Assembly (NCBI RefSeq): GCF_000758305.1
Contig: NZ_CP009458.1
Location: forward strand, 2,914,001 to 2,978,000
Length of the DNA: 64,000 nt
Direction: 5' to 3'
Source: Cedecea neteri
GTDB lineage: Bacteria > Pseudomonadota > Gammaproteobacteria > Enterobacterales > Enterobacteriaceae
The notes beneath the pieces were generated by a model that saw only the letters and a program-made list of their open reading frames with translations, did no database searches and was not told where the DNA came from. The position numbers were made by a program, and so were the translations under genes. How positions within the stretch are numbered: the first letter of the stretch is position 1; every line of letters begins with the position of its first letter. Positions 26,168 to 34,478 of the stretch are shown here, piece after piece.

Positions 26168-26797
26168 TTAACAATGAGCAAGAATTTGTTTGGCCTGATC
26201 GGTCAGGCGACGACGAGAAAACATTAACTGCAGGCGGCCACCGCCAACCTGATGCCACAGCACGGCGGCACGGATCCCGGCCAGCAATGCGGCGCGTACT
26301 TTACTTTGCACCTGCGGGCTTTGCAGCACGGCAGGGGAACCGGTGACCTGAATACGCGGGCCAAGCGGGCTGATGACATCCACGTAAATCCCGGCCATGG
26401 CGCTCAGTAGCGTATCGGACTCGAGATCGAAGTGCTCCAGCTGGCGCTGCAGGCCGTTAATTTTGCTGCCGAGCGTGTCCATCGCGCCTTTGGCGGCGTG
26501 GAGTTTACGCTCCAGCACCATCAGGCTGAGCGTATAGCGCGTCAGCTCGGCGTTCATCCCCTGGCGGCTGCTGGCGTTCAGCACGCCAAGCAGAGTTTCA
26601 AGCCCGAGCTTAAGGTTAGCTTCGCTGCCACCAAAAACATCCAGGGTTGAGCCTGGGTTCTGGTCAATCACGCTGTTGAGCGAGACGTGGAGCGCGTCGC
26701 TGTCGCAATGACCCTGATGTGCCAACTGCTGAACCAGACGGGCTGACTGGCAAATGCCGGCCAGCGCGAGAGTAATGTCGTAGTAGTTTTTAGCCAC
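26168..26797 (-). CDS. hflD: High-frequency-lysogenisation protein HflD
   Basis: HflD is a peripheral inner-membrane protein that in E. coli modulates phage lambda lysogeny by binding CII. I chose a GTG start at 26797 (reads VAKNYYDITLALAGICQSAR) behind an AAGGA ribosome-binding site; the longer upstream frame overlaps mnmA and is not conserved. The 209-residue product is about four residues shorter at the C-terminus than in E. coli (ends AKQILAHC). Conserved blocks include NASSRQGMNAELTRYTLSLM and LWHQVGGGRLQLMFSR. It sits between mnmA and purB. Confidence 0.94.
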   Translation of the reverse strand: MAKNYYDITLALAGICQSARLVQQLAHQGHCDSDALHVSLNSVIDQNPGSTLDVFGGSEANLKLGLETLLGVLNASSRQGMNAELTRYTLSLMVLERKLHAAKGAMDTLGSKINGLQRQLEHFDLESDTLLSAMAGIYVDVISPLGPRIQVTGSPAVLQSPQVQSKVRAALLAGIRAAVLWHQVGGGRLQLMFSRRRLTDQAKQILAHC

Positions 26798-26819
26798 CAG
26801 GCTGCGTCCTTGTGTGTAA

Positions 26820-27929
26820 TTAACTGACGAGCGGCAAACGCTGCTCGATAATGCCGCCGCCGAGGCACACTTCGCCAAGGTAGAACACCGCGGACTGCCC
26901 AGGGGTGACGGCGGCCACCGGCTCTTCAAAACGCACTTCTATGCGCTCGTCGTCCAGCGGCGTGATCGTGCAGGGGATATCCGTCTGGCGGTAGCGGGTT
27001 TTCACCGTGCAGTTCAGCGGCGCGGTTAGCGGCTCGCGATCCACCCAGTGAAGCTGCTGGGCAACCAGCCCGACCGACATCAGACGCGGGTGATCGTGAC
27101 CCTGCGCGACGATAAGAATATTGTTGGCGACGTCTTTATCGACCACGTACCACGGATCTTCAGATCCTTCTTTGGTGCCGCCGATGCCGAGGCCTTTACG
27201 CTGACCGAGGGTGTGATACATCAGCCCCTGGTGCTCGCCGACGGTTTCGCCGTCTACGGTAATAATTTTACCCGGCTGGGCTGGCAGGTAGCGGCCCAGG
27301 AAGTCGCGGAACTTGCGTTCGCCGATAAAACAGATGCCGGTGGAGTCTTTTTTCTTCGCGGTGACCAGATCCAGCTCTTCCGCAATGCGCCGCACTTCCG
27401 GTTTTTCCAGCTCGCCGACCGGGAACAGGCTTTGGGCAATTTGTTCGTGGCTCAGCGTATAGAGGAAGTAGCTCTGGTCTTTGTTACCGTCCAGGCCACG
27501 CAAAAGCTGGCTTTTGCCGTTCACGTCAGCGCGGCGCACGTAGTGGCCGGTAGCAATGAAATCGGCACCTAAATCTTCGGCGGCAAATTCCAGGAAGGCT
27601 TTAAATTTGATCTCTTTGTTGCAGAGGATATCCGGGTTTGGTGTGCGCCCGGCTTTGTACTCTTCGAGGAACAGTTCGAACACATTGTCCCAGTACTCTG
27701 CGGCAAAGTTAACGGTGTGCAGTTCAATGCCCAGCTTGTCGCAAACGGCCTGCGCATCGGCTAGATCTTCCGCTGCGGTGCAGTACTCCTCGCCATCGTC
27801 TTCTTCCCAGTTCTTCATGAACAGGCCTTCCACCTTATAGCCCTGCTGTATCAGCAGGTAAGCGGAAACGGAGGAATCGACGCCGCCGGACATCCCGACG
27901 ATCACTTTTTTCTGGCTGTTATCAGACAT
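26820..27929 (-). CDS. mnmA: tRNA-specific 2-thiouridylase MnmA
   Basis: MnmA thiolates U34 of tRNA-Lys, -Glu and -Gln using sulfur relayed from IscS through the Tus proteins. The start at 27929 (MSDNSQKKVIVGMSGGVDSS) gives 369 residues. The PP-loop GMSGGVDSS is followed by the two catalytic cysteines in NPDILCNKEIKF (about residue 103) and STGICFIGERKF (about residue 200), and by the conserved HTLGQRKGLGIGG. It is downstream of nudJ and upstream of hflD, as in E. coli. Confidence 0.97.
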   Translation of the reverse strand: MSDNSQKKVIVGMSGGVDSSVSAYLLIQQGYKVEGLFMKNWEEDDGEEYCTAAEDLADAQAVCDKLGIELHTVNFAAEYWDNVFELFLEEYKAGRTPNPDILCNKEIKFKAFLEFAAEDLGADFIATGHYVRRADVNGKSQLLRGLDGNKDQSYFLYTLSHEQIAQSLFPVGELEKPEVRRIAEELDLVTAKKKDSTGICFIGERKFRDFLGRYLPAQPGKIITVDGETVGEHQGLMYHTLGQRKGLGIGGTKEGSEDPWYVVDKDVANNILIVAQGHDHPRLMSVGLVAQQLHWVDREPLTAPLNCTVKTRYRQTDIPCTITPLDDERIEVRFEEPVAAVTPGQSAVFYLGEVCLGGGIIEQRLPLVS

Positions 27930-27982
27930 GGAGAGACTCACGACATTGAACTTCAAAGCGGCGTATTCTATCACGCAGGCCG

Positions 27983-28444
27983 CTACTTGACACCCTCTGT
28001 AAACGGCCAGTTAAAAGCCCCCAGCACCGACAGGGGATAACGCGGTTCCTGCTGGTAACAGCGAATGCTTTCGGCGACCAGCGGCGAGCGCAGATTTGCC
28101 GCATTGATAATGGCTTCTGCATCGAGCCACAGGCAGCGGTCAATGTCGCTGTCGTGCGGCGTGGTGGGCAGTTGCTTATCCAGATCGATAGCAAACAGGA
28201 AGCGCAGGAAAGGTGTGTTATCCGGGGCGATCCACTGGTGCATGCGGATAAAGCTTTGCGGCTCGGCGGTAATCCCCGTTTCTTCCCACAGCTCGCGCTT
28301 TGCGGCTTCAAGCAGCGTTTCGTCGGCTTCGAGATGCCCGGCAGGCTGGTTCCATAGCGCTTTGCCGCCAATGGTTTCTTCGACAACTAAAAACTGACCT
28401 TCGGCCTGGACAACGCAGGCCACGGTGACGTGCGGCTTAAACAT
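27983..28444 (-). CDS. nudJ: Phosphatase NudJ (NUDIX family)
   Basis: NudJ is a NUDIX phosphatase acting on nucleoside di/triphosphates and on the thiamine precursor HMP-PP in E. coli. The ATG at 28444 (MFKPHVTVACVVQAEGQFLV) follows a GGAG ribosome-binding site and gives 153 residues. The NUDIX box lies at about residues 37-59, with REL and EETG at the expected spacing. The downstream block HQWIAPDNTPFLRFLFAI is family-specific. Confidence 0.95.
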   Translation of the reverse strand: MFKPHVTVACVVQAEGQFLVVEETIGGKALWNQPAGHLEADETLLEAAKRELWEETGITAEPQSFIRMHQWIAPDNTPFLRFLFAIDLDKQLPTTPHDSDIDRCLWLDAEAIINAANLRSPLVAESIRCYQQEPRYPLSVLGAFNWPFTEGVK

Positions 28445-28457
28445 CGCTTCTCCTGGG

Positions 28458-28787
28458 TTAAAGCGGTTTGTCGATTTTGGCGTAAATGGCATCCAGCGCG
28501 CTGATGCGTTTGTTGTACTGCGTGGTCAGGCAGGTGACGTTAGACCCGCAGCTCTGGCGCTCTTTGAGCCAGGCCTGCTGCTGATCCTGCATGGCGCCCT
28601 GGCCACCCATGGCAAACAGCCCTTTTAAGAACTGATATTTGGTGGCCATTTCGACGTCTTTATCATTCAGCGCCCGGTGGGCACAAATCGCTTTTTCATC
28701 TGGCGCATTGGCTTTGGCGCAGTCAAAACTTGCCGCGCCCGCGGTGGTGGAGCCGATAAGTAAGCTCAGCAACAGTATCTTTTTCAT
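28458..28787 (-). CDS. LprI/DUF1311-like secreted protein
   Basis: The 109-residue product has a signal peptide (MKKILLLSLLIGSTTAGAAS) and a mature domain with FDCAKANAPDEKAICAHRAL and an internal cysteine pair CGSNVTCL, the spacing of the LprI-like (DUF1311) family, some members of which inhibit lysozyme. The start at 28787 follows an AGGAG site and overlaps the rluE stop (ATGA), so it is probably translated with rluE. The gene is not between rluE and nudJ in E. coli K-12 as I know it. The role in lysozyme inhibition is inference. Confidence 0.75.
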   Translation of the reverse strand: MKKILLLSLLIGSTTAGAASFDCAKANAPDEKAICAHRALNDKDVEMATKYQFLKGLFAMGGQGAMQDQQQAWLKERQSCGSNVTCLTTQYNKRISALDAIYAKIDKPL

Positions 28788-29449
28788 TTCAGTTGCTCCT
28801 GGGGGACTTCGCGCCACTCGCCGTTGGCCAGGCCTTCCAGCGTGTAATCGCCCATGGCGTAGCGGATAAGGCGCAGGGTAGGGTAGCCCACGTGCGCCGT
28901 CATGCGGCGAACCTGGCGGTTACGGCCTTCATAAAGCGTGATCTTCAGCCAACTGGTGGGAATCGCCTTACGTTCACGAATCGGCGGGTTACGCGGCCAC
29001 AACCATTCTGGCTCGGCAACCAGCTCTGCGCCTGCAGGCAATGTGGGGCCGTCATTCAGCTCGACGCCGTTGCGCAGGGCGCTCAGCGCTTCCTCCGTTG
29101 GCTCGCCTTCAACCTGCACGTAATAGATTTTGCCGGTGCGTTTGCCCGGCTGAGTCAGTTTGGCCTGCAGCGCCCCGTCGTTGGTGAGCACCAGCAGCCC
29201 TTCGCTGTCGCGGTCGAGACGCCCCGCGGCATAGATGCCTTGTAAAGGAATGTAATCCTTTAGCGTGCTGCGCCCGGCTTCGTCGGTGAACTGCGGCAGC
29301 ACATCGTAGGGCTTATTGAAGATAACCAGCTTCTTTGGTCCGTCTGGCTTCTTGCGCCTGGCGGCTTGTGGGTTGCTGAATCGTTTAACTTGGTGATTCC
29401 TAAAAGAAGTTTTGTTCATAGTGTTTTCAGCGCGGGTGGATTGACGCAT
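28784..29449 (-). CDS. rluE: 23S rRNA pseudouridine(2457) synthase RluE
   Basis: RluE converts U2457 of 23S rRNA to pseudouridine. I chose the ATG at 29449 (MRQSTRAENTMNKTSFRNHQ), matching the E. coli start pattern; an internal ATG at 29419 is possible. Family motifs are VIFNKPYDVLPQF-like sequence, the catalytic Asp in GRLDRDSEGLLVLTNDG, the LTQPGKRTGKIYYV block and RNRQVRRMTAHVG. It diverges from icd across about 107 bp. Confidence 0.95.
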   Translation of the reverse strand: MRQSTRAENTMNKTSFRNHQVKRFSNPQAARRKKPDGPKKLVIFNKPYDVLPQFTDEAGRSTLKDYIPLQGIYAAGRLDRDSEGLLVLTNDGALQAKLTQPGKRTGKIYYVQVEGEPTEEALSALRNGVELNDGPTLPAGAELVAEPEWLWPRNPPIRERKAIPTSWLKITLYEGRNRQVRRMTAHVGYPTLRLIRYAMGDYTLEGLANGEWREVPQEQLK

Positions 29450-29556
29450 TATAACGGAAAACATGAGTGATTGGCGCGAGCCCGATATTGCAGTAGTATG
29501 AGCCCGCAAATTACAAATCATTAACAAAAAACCAGAAGCGCTCGAAGGAGAGGTGA

Positions 29557-30807
29557 ATGGAAAGCAAAGTAGTCGTTCCGGCGGAAGGTAAAAAGATCAC
29601 CCTGCAAAATGGCAAAATCAACGTTCCTAACAACCCGGTGATCCCGTTCATTGAAGGGGACGGTATTGGTGTGGACGTGACCCCTGCCATGATTAAAGTG
29701 GTGGATGCTGCCGTGGCAAAAGCCTACAACGGCGAGCGGAAAATTTCCTGGATGGAAATCTACACCGGCGAAAAATCTACCCAAGTTTATGGCCAGGACG
29801 TCTGGCTGCCAGAAGAAACTCTGGACCTGATTCGTGACTACCGCGTGGCCATCAAAGGCCCACTGACTACCCCAGTCGGCGGCGGTATTCGCTCCCTGAA
29901 CGTTGCCCTGCGTCAGCAGCTGGATCTGTACGTTTGCCTGCGCCCGGTACGTTACTACCAGGGTACCCCAAGCCCGGTGAAACAGCCTGAGCTGACCGAC
30001 ATGGTTATCTTCCGTGAGAACTCCGAAGATATCTATGCGGGTATCGAGTGGAAAGCGGACAGCGCTGAAGCGGACAAAGTTATCAAGTTCCTGCGTGATG
30101 AAATGGGCGTGAAGAAAATTCGCTTCCCTGAGCACTGCGGGATCGGCATCAAGCCTTGCTCCGAAGAAGGTACCAAACGCCTGGTACGTGCGGCCATTGA
30201 ATACGCGATCACCAACGACCGTGATTCCGTGACCCTGGTGCACAAAGGCAACATCATGAAGTTCACCGAAGGCGCGTTCAAAGACTGGGGCTACCAGCTG
30301 GCTCGCGAAGAGTTCGGCGGCGAGCTGATCGACGGCGGCCCGTGGGTGAAAATCAAGAACCCGAACACCGGCAAAGAGATCGTGGTAAAAGACGTGATCG
30401 CCGATGCGTTCCTGCAGCAGATCCTGCTGCGTCCTGCGGAATACGACGTGATCGCCTGTATGAACCTGAACGGCGACTACATTTCTGATGCCCTGGCGGC
30501 ACAGGTTGGCGGCATCGGTATCGCCCCTGGCGCTAACATCGGCGACGACTGCGCGCTGTTCGAAGCGACCCACGGCACCGCACCTAAGTACGCAGGCCAG
30601 GACAAAGTAAACCCAGGCTCCATCATTCTGTCCGCAGAAATGATGCTGCGTCATATGGAATGGTTCGAAGCAGCTGACCTGATCGTTAAGGGTATGGAAG
30701 GCGCTATCGAAGCTAAGACCGTGACCTATGACTTCGAGCGTCTGATGGATGGCGCTAAGCTGCTGAAATGCTCCGAGTTTGGCGACGCTATCATTAAACA
30801 CATGTAA
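29557..30807 (+). CDS. icd: NADP-dependent isocitrate dehydrogenase
   Basis: Icd oxidises isocitrate to 2-oxoglutarate in the TCA cycle. The 416-residue protein equals E. coli Icd. S113 in GGGIRSLNVALR is the site phosphorylated by AceK. Other motifs are FIEGDGIGVDVTPAM, YLCLRPVRYY-type sequence (YVCLRPVRYYQG), NLNGDYISDALAAQVGG and EATHGTAPKYAG. The codon choice is that of a highly expressed gene. The 3' end, which is a prophage attachment site in some E. coli, is intact here. Confidence 0.98.
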   Translation: MESKVVVPAEGKKITLQNGKINVPNNPVIPFIEGDGIGVDVTPAMIKVVDAAVAKAYNGERKISWMEIYTGEKSTQVYGQDVWLPEETLDLIRDYRVAIKGPLTTPVGGGIRSLNVALRQQLDLYVCLRPVRYYQGTPSPVKQPELTDMVIFRENSEDIYAGIEWKADSAEADKVIKFLRDEMGVKKIRFPEHCGIGIKPCSEEGTKRLVRAAIEYAITNDRDSVTLVHKGNIMKFTEGAFKDWGYQLAREEFGGELIDGGPWVKIKNPNTGKEIVVKDVIADAFLQQILLRPAEYDVIACMNLNGDYISDALAAQVGGIGIAPGANIGDDCALFEATHGTAPKYAGQDKVNPGSIILSAEMMLRHMEWFEAADLIVKGMEGAIEAKTVTYDFERLMDGAKLLKCSEFGDAIIKHM

Positions 30808-30829
30808 TCAGCGCTGCTGGTGATGTGAT

Positions 30830-30857
30830 AACGGGAACCTGATGGTTCCCGTTTTTT
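30830..30857 (+). terminator. Rho-independent terminator after icd
   Basis: A 10-bp stem AACGGGAACC / GGTTCCCGTT with a TGAT loop runs into a T6 tract, 22 nt after the icd stop. Confidence 0.92.
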
Positions 30858-30899
30858 ATTATGTTTGAATTTGCATCTGCCATAAGATCATTCCACCTG

Positions 30900-32513
30900 C
30901 TAAGAGGGTGATAATTCCCAGCCCTTATCCCCCGCAACCAGCCAATGTGTTAGCTCAATCTGGCTGAGAAATACCTCATCGTGTGACACCACCATCAGGG
31001 TGCCCTGGTACTGATTGAGGAAAGATTCCAGCGTATGCAGGGATACAATATCCAGATGATTACTCGGTTCATCGAGCAATAAAAAGCTGGCGGGTGAGTC
31101 AGCATAAATTAGCATTGCCAGCGCAGCTTTAAGTTGTTCCCCGCCGCTAAGTTCGCCACAGGGTAATGACGCACGAGATGCATCCAGCCCAAGCTGGGCA
31201 AGTTGCATACGCAGATGGGATTCCCCCGCCTGCGAGTTCACTGCCAGAAGTTGCTCAAGTGCCGTTTTTTGCCGATCCAGAATGGACATCTGCTGGTCAA
31301 GATAAGCTGTTTTAGCCCTGACCTCTCGATGACCAGACACCGGCAGCAACAGACCCGCTAAGGTTTTTAATAATGTTGATTTACCGCACCCGTTTGAACC
31401 GACGACACCGATCCGTTGGCCGCCGTTAATGGTTAGTGTTATCTCGCGAAAAGACGCAGGAACAAAAGGTAAAACGACTTCGTCAAGTGTGGCCACATTC
31501 TGCGGTAATGCCTCGAATGTAGAGGTTATATGCATAGCAACAGGCGTTGATACCTCGATTTGCTTAGTGGCTTGCTGCACCTGCTGGCTAAGTAACTCCT
31601 GCGCCTGGGTTTGCTGCTTTACCCGTTTTCCTGCTGAAGCCTCACTGCGGCCTTTTTGACGGCCCAGCAGTATTTTTGCCTGATTCGCATTCTTGCCCTG
31701 GCGGGTACCCCGAGATCCTCGTTTTTCAAGTCGTTCGCGCTGTTCACGCAATGCCTGCTCTTCACGCTTACGCTCGGTTTTGAGGCGTTCCAGGTTATGC
31801 GCAGCGGAGGACGTCTCCTGCGCTTTCATTTGTTGGTAAAAATCATAGTTACCGCCGTAGCTGCGTAAACCAAGCGACGATAGTTCGACTATTCGCTCCA
31901 TCTGTTGAAGCAACTTCCGGTCATGACTGATGAGCAACAGACCACGGGGCCATTGTTGCAATTGCCGCATCAGCGTCAGTCGGCTGGCGGCATCCAGATG
32001 GTTTGTTGGCTCATCAAGGATAAGAAAATCTGCCTCAGATAGCATCGCGCCTGTGAGTGCCACCCGCATGGCTTCTCCGCCACTCAGCAGGTTGATCGCT
32101 GATCCTGGCGAAAGGTAACCCAATCCAGCGGACTCCAACTGCGCCTGCAGCCGCTGGCGAAGGTCCCAATTATCACCCACAAGGTCAAAATCTGCCGGGT
32201 CGATGCTGCCTGCCTCAATACGATCTAGCGCGGCTAACTGCGTGTCGACTCCCGCAAGCATCGCAACACTATGATAATGGTGCGGTGTCAGATGTTGTGC
32301 CAGATATCTGACACGACCTGAGCAACTACGCCGGCCGGAAGTGGGCGCAACCAGGCCTGAAAGAATTTTTGCCAGCAGGCTTTTACCCACGCCATTTCTG
32401 CCGACCAGAGCAGTATGTTGATGGTCGAATTGTTCAGTGAGATTTGAGAAAAGGGGTTTGCCATCAGGCAATACAAAAGAAACGCGATCGAGCGTTAGAA
32501 TAGAATTCGTCAT
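30900..32513 (-). CDS. ABC-F family ATPase (ribosome-protection/translation-factor type)
   Basis: The 537-residue protein has two ABC cassettes and no membrane segment, the layout of ABC-F translation factors. Cassette 1: Walker A GRNGVGKSLL, signature LLSGGEAMRVALT, Walker B FLILDEPTNHLD. Cassette 2: GSNGCGKSTL, ELSGGEQLKAALA, FLLLDEPSNHLD. Between them is the charged interdomain linker (KTERKREEQALREQRERLEK onward) that reaches the ribosomal P-site in this family. It is not one of the four housekeeping E. coli ABC-F proteins by sequence. The gene lies alone on the minus strand and has a structured leader, which is common for antibiotic-inducible ABC-F genes. Its drug specificity, if any, is unknown. 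Confidence 0.85.
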   Translation of the reverse strand: MTNSILTLDRVSFVLPDGKPLFSNLTEQFDHQHTALVGRNGVGKSLLAKILSGLVAPTSGRRSCSGRVRYLAQHLTPHHYHSVAMLAGVDTQLAALDRIEAGSIDPADFDLVGDNWDLRQRLQAQLESAGLGYLSPGSAINLLSGGEAMRVALTGAMLSEADFLILDEPTNHLDAASRLTLMRQLQQWPRGLLLISHDRKLLQQMERIVELSSLGLRSYGGNYDFYQQMKAQETSSAAHNLERLKTERKREEQALREQRERLEKRGSRGTRQGKNANQAKILLGRQKGRSEASAGKRVKQQTQAQELLSQQVQQATKQIEVSTPVAMHITSTFEALPQNVATLDEVVLPFVPASFREITLTINGGQRIGVVGSNGCGKSTLLKTLAGLLLPVSGHREVRAKTAYLDQQMSILDRQKTALEQLLAVNSQAGESHLRMQLAQLGLDASRASLPCGELSGGEQLKAALAMLIYADSPASFLLLDEPSNHLDIVSLHTLESFLNQYQGTLMVVSHDEVFLSQIELTHWLVAGDKGWELSPS

Positions 32514-32538
32514 GCGATAACCCTGAAATTAATGCACC

Positions 32539-32596
32539 AAAACAGCCCCCGAAGGAAACTGCATAAAGGCCGTCAAAGATGACGGTGGGCATTAAT
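32539..32596 (-). promoter_or_regulatory. Candidate attenuator leader of the ABC-F gene
   Basis: Read on the minus strand, the leader has arms GCATTAAT's complement ATTAATGC (32589-32596) and GCATTAAT (32528-32535) that can pair over a distance, an inner hairpin CCGTCA-TCTT-TGACGG (32570-32585), and a hairpin CAGTTTCC / GGGGGCTG (32542-32561, wobble pairs in the middle) followed by TTTT. The last is terminator-like and lies about 25 nt before the ATG. A 42-codon frame from an ATG at 32592 runs across the leader but has no ribosome-binding site. Confidence 0.45.
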
Positions 32597-32879
32597 TGCG
32601 CATTGGACGAATACCTCTAAAGAGACGTGAAAGTGGACGGATTATAAAATTGCCAATTTCCGTCTGTCAAATAACATCCAGCGACCAGCCCACGGTATTA
32701 GATACAACGGTCAGCGAGCAATGTCGGTTTGTTAAACCTGACACCACAGATGGAGATGGCGCGGATGTTCATTCTTTTTACGCTTCTTACGAAGCCCGGT
32801 TCTTGCCTGGCGCATGCATTTCAGCGTTAGTCTGTTAAGTTTAATGCTGTTATCGGTTGCTTATTACAGGAGTGAACAA

Positions 32880-33089
32880 GTGAACATCGACTGGCACAGT
32901 GCTGTATTAACACGCTCGACTGTCGTGGATAAAAACTACAAAAATACGCAAAACGTCCGCCGTTTCATGGTGGTTGAATGTGGGCCGCACTTTCGATTTG
33001 ATCGTGAATTTATGGCGTGGATACGAAATGATCACCCAAAAAATTTGGGTGATGTCGTAGATGAGTGGAAGCGCAGGCATTCATTCTAG
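32880..33089 (+). CDS. DUF6434 domain protein (69 aa)
   Basis: The conserved part reads VNIDWHSAVLTRSTVVDKNY, NTQNVRRFMVVECG and FDREFMAWIRNDHPKN, then GDVVDEWKRR, which matches the DUF6434 family often seen beside SAP domains. A GTG at 32880 preceded by AGGAG at the right distance gives a 69-residue single-domain protein; an upstream ATG at 32814 would add an unrelated hydrophobic stretch. No function is known for the family. It is flanked by the ABC-F leader and an MFS gene, with no obvious operon partner. Confidence 0.72.
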   Translation: MNIDWHSAVLTRSTVVDKNYKNTQNVRRFMVVECGPHFRFDREFMAWIRNDHPKNLGDVVDEWKRRHSF

Positions 33090-33166
33090 AGAAAGAACGC
33101 CCACGTTTCGCATTGGGAGTCCCTCCGCTCCATGTTTGTCCACATCGTACCCGGCCAGTTGCTAAT

Positions 33167-34375
33167 CTAATCACTCATAAGGCGTTCAGCCTGAATTGCC
33201 CGTTTAGCCAGTTTCTTTTGCAGAATAATAACGAGAATTGGGTGCCCTGATGCGGAAATGGCACATAGCCCCAGCAACGTGTTCATATTCTCTGGTGCTA
33301 TGTCATGAGCGGGTAATAGAAAAGAAGAGAGGAAAAATGCGGCAGTAGTCATCAGATACATTATTGATGTCTGTAGGGAAGCGAATCCTGCTCGTTGCCC
33401 GTCATCTGGAAACTGAATAGTAAGCGCCGAAGAGGAAACCAGACGACTGTAAGATGCCCCGAGAAATAAAATAATAAATAACGCCGAATGCGGATAGCCC
33501 AGTACGGGGATTAGCAAACTCAGTATAAAAACGAGGGTTGAGCCTGCAGCCAGACTCAAAGCAGAAAAACGTGACGTTAAAGCACCGGTCATTTTGGTAG
33601 ACAGATACCCGGCAATGCCTCCGGCGAAGAACAGCCAGGGCAACTGCTCCAGTGAAGCACCCAACTGCCGGGTCATTAATGGCACCAGGACTGGGATTAT
33701 CAGCATCGGGCAAAACTGTACCAGCGCATTGCCCGAAGCGAACAGTAAAGTATCTCTATCGAGAGACAATGTGGGGGATGTGTCGCAGGAGACCGGATCT
33801 CGAGGAATAAAGGAGACAATAAGTGGCAAGACTAATAAACACAGGGTACTGATTAACCACAACGCGGCATGCCAGCCATAATGAGCACACAGATATAATA
33901 TTGTGGGCATGCCTGCAATGCTTACTAGCGAAAATGACGCAATCACCGTTGCCAGCATTTTCCCGCGCAAGTTAGCGGGGGCGTGATTGATCAATATGCT
34001 AATCCCCACTCCCATTGTTGTTCCTCCCACCAGGCCCGCACAGAATCGCAATGCCAGCAGAAGGTTAAAACTGGAGGTGAATGTAGTCAAAAGCGTCAGC
34101 AGGCCCAGCAGCGCCATATTGGCGAGTAAAAAACGTTTCTTGTTGAAACGACCGATCCAGTAGAAGGCCATAATGCCCGACAGGACGGCCCCGAACGTAT
34201 ACATCCCGGAGACATAGCCTGAGAATGAAATAGGCACTGAGAAATCTGCGGCCATAAAAGCAAAAATAGGGTTAAACATCATGTATTCCAGCGCGTTAGT
34301 GAACTGGACAAAAGCCATGATAAGCGCTATCCGCATGAGGGATTTATCGTTAAACGTCTGTGTGACGGGTGGCAT
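33167..34375 (-). CDS. MFS transporter (putative efflux pump)
   Basis: The product of about 402 residues starts at ATG 34375 (MPPVTQTFNDKSLMRIALIM); a TTG nine bases upstream is less likely. Around twelve hydrophobic helices are visible, with the MFS motif GRFNKKRFLLANMALL between helices 2 and 3 and a FCAGLVGGTTMG helix-4/5 region characteristic of drug/sugar exporters. It diverges from a LysR-type regulator gene 104 bp away, a typical local-control arrangement. The substrate cannot be deduced. Confidence 0.85.
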   Translation of the reverse strand: MPPVTQTFNDKSLMRIALIMAFVQFTNALEYMMFNPIFAFMAADFSVPISFSGYVSGMYTFGAVLSGIMAFYWIGRFNKKRFLLANMALLGLLTLLTTFTSSFNLLLALRFCAGLVGGTTMGVGISILINHAPANLRGKMLATVIASFSLVSIAGMPTILYLCAHYGWHAALWLISTLCLLVLPLIVSFIPRDPVSCDTSPTLSLDRDTLLFASGNALVQFCPMLIIPVLVPLMTRQLGASLEQLPWLFFAGGIAGYLSTKMTGALTSRFSALSLAAGSTLVFILSLLIPVLGYPHSALFIILFLGASYSRLVSSSALTIQFPDDGQRAGFASLQTSIMYLMTTAAFFLSSFLLPAHDIAPENMNTLLGLCAISASGHPILVIILQKKLAKRAIQAERLMSD

Positions 34376-34478
34376 AACAGGCAACCTGTGGATGAAAGAT
34401 GCCCGAGTTTAACTACTATCAATACCGGTGATTAGGTGGTAAAAATGGCACTGATTATTATCATTTATGGGATAGTTG

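Noticed and set aside
29521..30801. Long open frame antisense to icd (about 426 codons)
   Set aside because: It is the shadow of a highly biased icd coding strand; composition is His/Gln/Val-rich and has no protein-family features.
30781..32520. Prophage insertion at the icd 3' end, as with e14 in some E. coli
   Set aside because: icd is intact with its own terminator and no integrase, duplicated icd end or phage genes follow.
32464..32592. 42-codon leader peptide of the ABC-F gene
   Set aside because: The frame is open and has plausible codons but lacks a ribosome-binding site; kept only as a remark on the leader.
32596..32838. 80-codon plus-strand frame upstream of the DUF6434 gene
   Set aside because: No ribosome-binding site or family resemblance; it overlaps the ABC-F leader region.
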